From a virus, in the IMG/VR virus record IMGVR_UViG_3300042197_001058, positions 19,597-83,596 of that record: DNA of 64,000 bases; one strand, written 5' to 3'. Shown here one piece after another: positions 57,270 through 64,000 of this stretch. Below the pieces are notes generated by a model. It saw only the letters and a program-made list of their open reading frames with translations, ran no database searches and was not told where the DNA came from. The position numbers and the translations under genes were made by a program. Every line of letters starts with the position of its first letter. Position 1 is the stretch's first letter.

Positions 57270-58175
57270 ATGATTAGAACTATCAAATATAGCTTAGAAG
57301 AAGGAGAAAAGGGTTTCGTTTTACCTTTTACTCTTCCATCAGGAGGCATAGCTCCAAAAGATCAATATGTATTAACATTTGATGCTCCTGTATCCTTACC
57401 CACAGATCCACCGACTACAGTTTCATTCGAACCATCTAATGGTTCTTATGTTATTTTTGGTAGACAAAATTTAGCCCCAAAAACTTTTGTAAAGATTAAG
57501 TCTTTGCATAGAGCCGAGACCAAAACATTAATCAGATTAACTATAAAAGATGTATTAAATACAATTTTATATCGCGATTATACAATGATTATTTGTGTGC
57601 CTCAGTCAGTGACAGAACTATCGGCTACTTTATTACCAATAAATAGTACTAATAATTTGGGACCCAAAGGAGGTTCTATTGTTAGATTAAATACTATCAC
57701 TAACGGAAGTCTATCAGGCAATACTGCACAATTAGATATAGGTATGATCGTTAAAGGTCCCGGCATACCAACAAATGATATATATTATATTACTACTATT
57801 ATTAATGCTACAGATGTTGAATTAAATAAGTCTATAACTATACCTAACAATATTAGTAGTACAGGCACATTCGAATTTATTAGACAAACAGGATGTGTGG
57901 ATCCTAATACTTTATTAAAAAGATCCGTAATATCAACTTATACTGTATTAGATCAATCTAATAATTGGACATATATAGCTAATAATAAATTAATAACTAG
58001 ATTTGTGCCTTTTGATATTGACCAAAATTCCGATACTGTTATATTATTGCCAATTAAAAATTCCTCATTATTATTGGCTTCTGATGATCCTATGCCTATT
58101 CCAGACGTTAGCATTATTAAATTGGGAGGAAGAGTAATGCGCGATTCTATTTGTGCTTCGCAAGCAATATCATAA
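57270..58175 (+). CDS. Hypothetical tail-fibre-region protein (301 aa)
   Basis: Begins MIRTIKYSLEEGEKGFVLPF; three beta-sandwich-like blocks, the middle one with MIVKGPGIPTNDIYYITTII, a segment seen in other phage beta-solenoid or fibre proteins. No enzyme motif. A minor tail component by position. Confidence 0.55.
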   Translation: MIRTIKYSLEEGEKGFVLPFTLPSGGIAPKDQYVLTFDAPVSLPTDPPTTVSFEPSNGSYVIFGRQNLAPKTFVKIKSLHRAETKTLIRLTIKDVLNTILYRDYTMIICVPQSVTELSATLLPINSTNNLGPKGGSIVRLNTITNGSLSGNTAQLDIGMIVKGPGIPTNDIYYITTIINATDVELNKSITIPNNISSTGTFEFIRQTGCVDPNTLLKRSVISTYTVLDQSNNWTYIANNKLITRFVPFDIDQNSDTVILLPIKNSSLLLASDDPMPIPDVSIIKLGGRVMRDSICASQAIS

Positions 58176-58251
58176 TAAAGATCATGGTCGAGATCTAATG
58201 GTGTAATTAGTAATATAATTCATTTTATAAGGGAGCTGTAATCAGTTTTTT

Positions 58252-59451
58252 ATGATTATAAATAGCCAATTTTTTATCACATATTATACTGGCAAAGAGC
58301 CGTTAAAACTAAAAGAAGTTCCCGTTTCATTACAGCCAGGATCTGCTCAGAGAGTAGAATATGACCGATTTATTCAGTCTATTGACACTATATATGGTAG
58401 TCAAAAATTAGACGGCACAATTCCTAAGTTTTGGACTCAAAGAATTCAAATTGTGGATTCTCTTGGGAATGCACAATATTATTATGTTCCTCATCCTGAT
58501 TCTGATTTAACTCAATTAGATTCTAAATCAGCATACTATTTTATAGTTAGAGAAGATAGTGCTATCCCTCTGCGTATTCCTGCCATTGGTGGATTATTAC
58601 TAGGATTCACCGACGCCAGAGTATTACCTGTTGTTGCTCCTAGCAGTGTTATGGGAACAGGATTAACTTCTCAGTATAAGTATGCATTTGCTCCCAAAAT
58701 TGAAAATCTTCAGCCATATGAAGAATATAAGTACGAGTTTAAAACAGTATCTTCCAACTGGCCCGTCAGTATAAATAACATATCTGGAATAATCAAACCA
58801 GCATCATCTACAACAACGTTAGATGCGGTAATAGGATTTTGTCCTACTACTGGCAATTGCGATACTAATGTTTTGCCGTATCAATTACCTCCCGTATGCT
58901 CTTTGTCCAGTTCTAATGAAAAATCTATAACTATGCAATTGTCAATTTCTCCGGTTTCATATGAAGGCCCAGAAGTACTTAGTAATCAGTTTACCATAGA
59001 GTGTAAAGATTGTTTACCTAAAGCAGCTGTATCTATTGTGGGACCAGAAATCACAGAGATCAAAGAGTCAGAAGATGACAATGCAGACTTGCCTAATTAT
59101 CCTTTCTCTTTAAGCTTCTCTAATTTAGAGATAGAAAAAACATATAACTATACTATCAATGTAGTAAAAGCAGATTGGCCTGTGGTTTTTGCTGCTCCTA
59201 CTAGTGGCACTATCAAGCTTAGATCATCTACTGATATTCCCTTTATCGGAGGAAAGATAGTTTTTTGTCCTACTACAGGATTATGTCCACCGAACCAAAA
59301 CGGCGTACCAAATTATTCTGTGCCTAATTATCCTAAGTTTTTAACTGGCTCAGCTATCTATAGTGTTATTTTACAGGCTTCATTGACCAAAACTGATTGC
59401 GATTCTGAAACAATTTACAGTAAACCCATTAACATTCGTTATATTAACTAA
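58252..59451 (+). CDS. Tail protein with NWP/CxDC repeats, 2 copies
   Basis: 399 residues. The first 150 are unique. Two copies follow of a repeat of about 125 residues: YKYEFKTVSSNWPVSI, GFCPTTGNC, ECKDCLPK; then YNYTINVVKADWPVVF, FCPTTGLCPP. The second copy ends without the CxDC part. The next two genes consist of the same repeat. Probably surface fibre domains; the four conserved Cys per repeat could bind metal or form disulfides. Confidence 0.7.
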   Translation: MIINSQFFITYYTGKEPLKLKEVPVSLQPGSAQRVEYDRFIQSIDTIYGSQKLDGTIPKFWTQRIQIVDSLGNAQYYYVPHPDSDLTQLDSKSAYYFIVREDSAIPLRIPAIGGLLLGFTDARVLPVVAPSSVMGTGLTSQYKYAFAPKIENLQPYEEYKYEFKTVSSNWPVSINNISGIIKPASSTTTLDAVIGFCPTTGNCDTNVLPYQLPPVCSLSSSNEKSITMQLSISPVSYEGPEVLSNQFTIECKDCLPKAAVSIVGPEITEIKESEDDNADLPNYPFSLSFSNLEIEKTYNYTINVVKADWPVVFAAPTSGTIKLRSSTDIPFIGGKIVFCPTTGLCPPNQNGVPNYSVPNYPKFLTGSAIYSVILQASLTKTDCDSETIYSKPINIRYIN

Positions 59452-59462
59452 TTAGGAATAAC

Positions 59463-60863
59463 ATGAAACCATCAGGTGTAAAACTAGAATACAAAGGTCT
59501 TATCAGAAGATTAGACTATAGCTATGAAATAGAGAGCGTAGGAGGCAATTGGCCTGTTGTGGTTGTTCCGTCTTCTGGCTCATTCGTAGCTTCATCTAAA
59601 ACAGGATCTATTGATGCTCAGGTATTATTTTGTTCCGATGCTTCTGTATGTCCAGACTCTAATCCTGATGTTATGAACTATAATATAGACTATAGTTCTA
59701 TGATTAATAATAATAATTTGTTTACTATAATTAGAGCTAAGATTTTTGAAAAAGGAACTAGTGGATCTGATGCTGTGTTTTCTAAAGAAAAATTGGTAGA
59801 TTGCCAAGATTGTATAACTCAGCCTATTGTAACTATCCCATCATTTTTATCATTAAATTCTGGTAAAACATTTTCTAATGCAACTCCATCAAGTACTACT
59901 CCTAAGCCTAGTGGTTCCGGCTTGGGTGCTTTATCATTGGTTTCAGAGACTGTTACAGATTTTGATACAGACAAGTTGACTAGTCAGTTCGATATCGAAA
60001 TCTCTAATCTCAAATCTAATACTTGGAGAAGCAGTAAATATAATTATACTATTACTAATGATATGAGTAATTGGCCAGTTTCAGTATTTCCAGTGAGCGG
60101 AACAATAGTAGCCAACACAGATAATATTACTATCCCAACGAAGTTACGATTTTGTCCAAATCCTATAGATCCTTCGGATTTGGATAATCTAGATTTCAGT
60201 ATTTTAAGTGCTCCTAGTGGCGGACCAGAATATGCTTTTACTAATTGTGATCCATCAAAAGATATGGATATGATAGCTATTTTAAGAGTTAAACTAGAAC
60301 CTCACTCATCATTCGAGCCTACGTATTATAGTAATCAAATGATTGTTAGATGCGATGATTGTGTTGTTAGACCTACCATTTCATTGTATACGTCACCTAA
60401 CGTTGTTCAATCGACTACCAATAATAGTATGATTGCTCCAAACACAACAAAGTCGTTTGCTACTAACCAAAAAATACCTCTACAAATTAATCTTAATAAT
60501 TTACCTAAAAATATAGCATATACTTATGAGTTAAGAGCACTTAGGTCTGATTGGCCTTTTATTGTTGTGCCAGATAAAGATATACTATATGTATCAGAAA
60601 ATGATCCAACGAGCTTGTCTTATGCTAGTTTAGACGGCATGTTTTGTGTACATTCCGGAATTTGTCCTAGCGGCCAAAAAGGTGTACTACCATATGTTAT
60701 GGTAGATACTTTATATAGACAATTTGACGAGATATATAAGCCTTCTATTATATTACAAGCAGTAGTTAAAGATATAGATTCTAATGTTGAGTACGTTTCT
60801 AATACATTGGCTTTAGAATGTACGGACTGTGTGCAACCCTATAATCCTGTTATTATAAAATAA
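59463..60863 (+). CDS. Tail protein with NWP/CxDC repeats, 3 copies
   Basis: 466 residues made of three repeats with NWPVVVVPSSGSF, NWPVSVFPVSGTI and DWPFIVVPDKDIL; each has FC- and CxDC elements (CQDCITQ, CDDCVVR, CTDCVQP). A Ser/Thr/Pro-rich spacer lies between copies 1 and 2. It starts 11 nt after the previous gene. Same inference as its neighbours. Confidence 0.7.
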   Translation: MKPSGVKLEYKGLIRRLDYSYEIESVGGNWPVVVVPSSGSFVASSKTGSIDAQVLFCSDASVCPDSNPDVMNYNIDYSSMINNNNLFTIIRAKIFEKGTSGSDAVFSKEKLVDCQDCITQPIVTIPSFLSLNSGKTFSNATPSSTTPKPSGSGLGALSLVSETVTDFDTDKLTSQFDIEISNLKSNTWRSSKYNYTITNDMSNWPVSVFPVSGTIVANTDNITIPTKLRFCPNPIDPSDLDNLDFSILSAPSGGPEYAFTNCDPSKDMDMIAILRVKLEPHSSFEPTYYSNQMIVRCDDCVVRPTISLYTSPNVVQSTTNNSMIAPNTTKSFATNQKIPLQINLNNLPKNIAYTYELRALRSDWPFIVVPDKDILYVSENDPTSLSYASLDGMFCVHSGICPSGQKGVLPYVMVDTLYRQFDEIYKPSIILQAVVKDIDSNVEYVSNTLALECTDCVQPYNPVIIK

Positions 60864-60889
60864 TAGTTCCCAAACCAGAGAAAATTAAT

Positions 60890-63583
60890 ATGTCAAACGT
60901 TAAACCTATCGATGTTAGAGTAAGTGGATTAAAACCATATGAGCAATACTCCTTTTCTTTTGCTAATAAAGGAGGGAATTGGCCTATTAGAGTATCCCCG
61001 CTGTCTGGTGAATTTTTTGTCACTAATAAAGATACCATATACGACATCAAAACTTTTGCCTATTTTTGTCCAGCTACAGGCTATTGTCCTCCCACTGATC
61101 CAACAGTATTTTTTAATACTCCTAATACGGACATTTCGGTTCCGGGATTGGATGTGGGTCCAGAGAGTCTGTACTCTGTCATGGGCTTGTCTGTCACAGA
61201 AAAATCCACAGGTAAAGTTGTATTTACCTATCCTTGTTCAGTAGAGTGCGATGATTGTTTACCGAAACTAGGAGCATCATCTGATAATGTTATTCTAGAT
61301 GATGTATCTGGAAATAGTACTACATTATCTACTACGGTTTCTGGTTTAATTCCTAATCAACTATATAGATATACTTTTACTGGTCTAGATGCTAATTGGC
61401 CCGTGAAAATTTTACCAATGTCTGGATATATTCAAACACCGAATAGTGATTATACTATTAATGCTATTGTATCTTTTTGTCCTTCTATAGATGGATGCTC
61501 TGACTCTGTAACATTACCATATAGAACTCTAGAGAATTGTGCTAATAAAGAAGAACTATACTCAGTATTACAATTAACAGTGGAGACTGTTGGAGGCAAC
61601 AGTTTTCAAACATCAACAAAAAGCAATGTTTCTGTTGTATGTAAAGATTGTATTAAAAAACCATCAGCATCTATACCAACAATATTAGAATTGAATGATA
61701 CTAATAAAGTTTCATTTAATACAGAACTAAGAGGATTGGTTCCCGGAGCATCGTATTCTTATGTATTTAGTAGTATTGATTCTAATTGGCCAGTCACTGT
61801 ATACCCAATTAGTGGCATAGTTTCTTCAGCATCAGCCAATGTAGATATTCCTACCAAGCTTATGTTTTGTAGAGCTACAGGCTTGTGTGCTAATGATGAT
61901 ACCCTATCTTATGCATTAGACAATGAATGTTTAGATAAATTAGTGCGTACTAAATTACAGATTACACAACTAGATTGTGATGACCCTGTGTCTTTTAGTA
62001 GTAATGAGCTTATGGTGGTATGTAACGATTGTATACCCGAACTCACAGCCAACATTCCTGCAACACAAAAGCTAGATTCGAATACTAAAAATACTTTCAA
62101 TTTTTCTGCAAATGTATCTAATTTAGTTGTCGGTTCAACATACAACTATGAATTCACTAGTACTGATGCTAATTGGCCTCTCATATTATATCCTGCGAAC
62201 GGTACTTTTGTTGCTAAATCTTCCGATATCACTATTCCTTTTACGGCTACTTTTTGTAGAAGCACGGGCGTTTGTCCATCATCTAATGAGAATGTTTTGG
62301 AATATATTATAGATAATAATTGCTTAGATAAAATTGTAAGAAGTAAATTAACGATTACTCAAATTGGTTGTGAAGATACTGTTTCCGTTGATAGTAATGA
62401 ATTATATTTAGTATGTGATGATTGTATACCAAAAGCACAAGCAGTATTACCTTCCTTGGTTGCTTTGGATAAGACATCCAAAAATATATTGAATTTTACA
62501 GCAAATCTGTCCAATCTTGTGGCGGGTACCACATATAACTATAATTTTAGAGGCATAGAAGCTAATTGGCCAGCCGCTATTTATCCTGTTAGTGGATCTT
62601 TTGTAGCTGATCGTACAGAAGAGAGTATTCCAGCATCGCTAACTTTCTGTGTATCTACCGGCGTATGTCCTCCAACAGATGATAAAGTTCTCACCAATAA
62701 CCTAGATGCATCATGCTATGCTGCTATGGTTGATAGCGATAAACATACAAGATTAAAATTAGAAATTCAACCCACAGATTGTGATAATGCTACATATAGT
62801 AGTAATGAAATGATGGTTATGTGTGTTGATTGTTTGCCCAAAATTAGTATCAATCATGGATCATTAGGAGAAACATTGTCTGGGCCCGGCAATAATAACT
62901 ATCAGCTTACTACTACTGTTAGTAATTTAATTCCTGGTCAAGAGTATACATATACTATTACCGGATTAGACGGCAATTGGCCTATGGTAGTATCTAAGCA
63001 GTCAGGAGAGTTCTTGGCTGTTACTTCTAATAAATTAGTACAAACTGATCTTAGTTTCTGTTTTCCTAGCGGATCTTGTGCTATAGATAGTAGAGATGTT
63101 TATCTAAATTATAGAAGCAATAGCTTATATAAAAATTCAGATAAAAAATTCTTTAAGCTTAATATGAGTATAGAACCTAAGAATTGTGATGCTCCACCAA
63201 CTATCAGTGAAGATTTTTCTGTAGTTTGTAATAATTGTTTACCAGAAACTAATTTGTCTGTGGCAATATCTGGATCTCCTATATTAACCTTACCACTTAA
63301 TTGCTGTTCTGGTACGAGACTAATTTCTGCTAATGTCACTGGTGCTGTTCCTGGAGAATCTCATAGTTATAACTGGATATCAGCATCAAATAATATAGTA
63401 TTATCTCCTAGTAGTGGTACTGTACTATTAAATAAGAATGGAGCTGGTTCTATTATGGCTCTTATGTCTACTAGCTTAACCAATAGAGAACAAGCTATTT
63501 TAGAATGTAGAGTAACAAATAGCGTTTCTAATGCTCAGGCTACTAATTTTGTAGTGGTACGATGCGGACCAGAATGTAATTAA
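60890..63583 (+). CDS. Tail protein with NWP/CxDC repeats, 6-7 copies
   Basis: 897 residues, almost entirely repeats of about 128 residues: motif NWPxxxxPxSGxF, then FCxxxGxCPP, then VxCxDCLPK. Six full copies and a partial seventh that ends CGPECN. Copy-to-copy divergence is wide, which argues for old duplication. Not similar to any family I recognise. Likely an extended adhesive fibre. Confidence 0.7.
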   Translation: MSNVKPIDVRVSGLKPYEQYSFSFANKGGNWPIRVSPLSGEFFVTNKDTIYDIKTFAYFCPATGYCPPTDPTVFFNTPNTDISVPGLDVGPESLYSVMGLSVTEKSTGKVVFTYPCSVECDDCLPKLGASSDNVILDDVSGNSTTLSTTVSGLIPNQLYRYTFTGLDANWPVKILPMSGYIQTPNSDYTINAIVSFCPSIDGCSDSVTLPYRTLENCANKEELYSVLQLTVETVGGNSFQTSTKSNVSVVCKDCIKKPSASIPTILELNDTNKVSFNTELRGLVPGASYSYVFSSIDSNWPVTVYPISGIVSSASANVDIPTKLMFCRATGLCANDDTLSYALDNECLDKLVRTKLQITQLDCDDPVSFSSNELMVVCNDCIPELTANIPATQKLDSNTKNTFNFSANVSNLVVGSTYNYEFTSTDANWPLILYPANGTFVAKSSDITIPFTATFCRSTGVCPSSNENVLEYIIDNNCLDKIVRSKLTITQIGCEDTVSVDSNELYLVCDDCIPKAQAVLPSLVALDKTSKNILNFTANLSNLVAGTTYNYNFRGIEANWPAAIYPVSGSFVADRTEESIPASLTFCVSTGVCPPTDDKVLTNNLDASCYAAMVDSDKHTRLKLEIQPTDCDNATYSSNEMMVMCVDCLPKISINHGSLGETLSGPGNNNYQLTTTVSNLIPGQEYTYTITGLDGNWPMVVSKQSGEFLAVTSNKLVQTDLSFCFPSGSCAIDSRDVYLNYRSNSLYKNSDKKFFKLNMSIEPKNCDAPPTISEDFSVVCNNCLPETNLSVAISGSPILTLPLNCCSGTRLISANVTGAVPGESHSYNWISASNNIVLSPSSGTVLLNKNGAGSIMALMSTSLTNREQAILECRVTNSVSNAQATNFVVVRCGPECN

Positions 63584-63611
63584 AATTTAAGGACTTAGAG
63601 GACTTTAAGAA

Positions 63612-64000
63612 ATGCCATGCGATGTATTATTAAAAATGAATATGGACGGAACAGATGGTTCCTCTATATTTTCAGACCAGTCTGCTTATAATAGGACCAT
63701 ATCAGTAGCTGGAAACTCATTTCCTACTATCAATAGTACTACTAAAAAATCTGGTTCCGGTAGTGCTTATTTTACTAGCGGTTATTCTGTTATTAGAATA
63801 AATAATTTGTCTACTATATCTAGTACTGAAGATTTTACTATAGAATTTTGGATTTATTTTACTAATTTAACATTTAATAATAATAATACTATACTAGGCA
63901 ATTGGGCATATTCTGGTTATTATGGTGGAGATTGGTCGTTAAGTTGTTCTCTGAATTCTGCAAATTTTAATATATCCTTTACAACAAACAATGGTTCTAA
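63612..64000 (+). CDS. LamG-like tail protein, cut by window edge
   Basis: Begins MPCDVLLKMNMDGTDGSSIF. The sequence DFTIEFWIYF and NTILGNWAYSGYYGG has the strand pattern of laminin-G/concanavalin-type lectin domains, common sugar-binding modules at the tips of phage fibres. AGAGGA precedes the ATG. Open to the right edge; only the first 129 codons are visible. Confidence 0.7.
   Translation, partial: MPCDVLLKMNMDGTDGSSIFSDQSAYNRTISVAGNSFPTINSTTKKSGSGSAYFTSGYSVIRINNLSTISSTEDFTIEFWIYFTNLTFNNNNTILGNWAYSGYYGGDWSLSCSLNSANFNISFTTNNGS

Overview
This window is part of the genome of a large, AT-rich, double-stranded DNA tailed phage. The evidence is a standard run of packaging, head, connector, tail-tube, tape-measure and tail-fibre genes on the + strand from about 13.9 kb to the right edge. 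No sheath gene is recognisable, so a long non-contractile tail is most likely. The host cannot be read directly. Two things hint at a planctomycete-like bacterium: a secreted-type subtilase whose N-terminus carries the LExRxLL motif typical of exported planctomycete proteins, and a tail-fibre domain of the formylglycine-generating-enzyme/C-type-lectin style common in that group. This is a weak inference.

Left arm (1-10.9 kb, all on the - strand): an array of about 12 small-gene cassettes. Each cassette holds 1-5 tiny genes (23-159 codons; TM micropeptides, very acidic proteins, an HU-like protein, a zinc-ribbon protein, a YubB/Api92-like protein) read from sigma70-type promoters. Cassettes are separated by a very regular composite repeat I could not match to a known element: two 28-bp imperfect palindromes in inverted orientation around a 24-25-bp GC-rich centre (80-81 bp in total, 13 copies). 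It usually lies within about 30 bp of a stop codon. The promoter beside each composite usually carries a CGATAAT box in its -35/-10 spacer; promoters inside cassettes mostly do not. The first 470 bp hold no ORF but look transcribed and structured.

Switch region (10.9-14 kb): subtilase, a secreted Tyr/Pro-rich protein, a frameshifted GDP-L-fucose synthase and a Myb-like/AT-hook DNA-binding protein, all on the - strand, facing a + strand promoter.

Right arm (13.9-64 kb, + strand): a small protein, a gp55-like sigma factor with a Cys cluster, a probable small terminase, GDP-mannose 4,6-dehydratase (which with the - strand synthase makes a GDP-fucose pathway), HNH and ERCC4-type nucleases, large terminase, portal, protease-scaffold with an internal start, decoration protein, major capsid, neck proteins, three tandem tail-tube paralogues, tail chaperone-like genes, and a 5017-residue tape measure protein. 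The tape measure carries nuclease-like, P-loop, nucleotidyltransferase-like and J-domain-like segments. Tail-fibre genes follow, including three adjacent genes built from an apparently undescribed NWP/CxDC repeat, and a LamG-type gene cut by the window edge.

Working model: the array supplies early host-takeover and membrane functions, the regulator and sigma factor switch to late expression, and the right arm builds the virion. All functional calls rest on motif reading by eye; no database search was possible.
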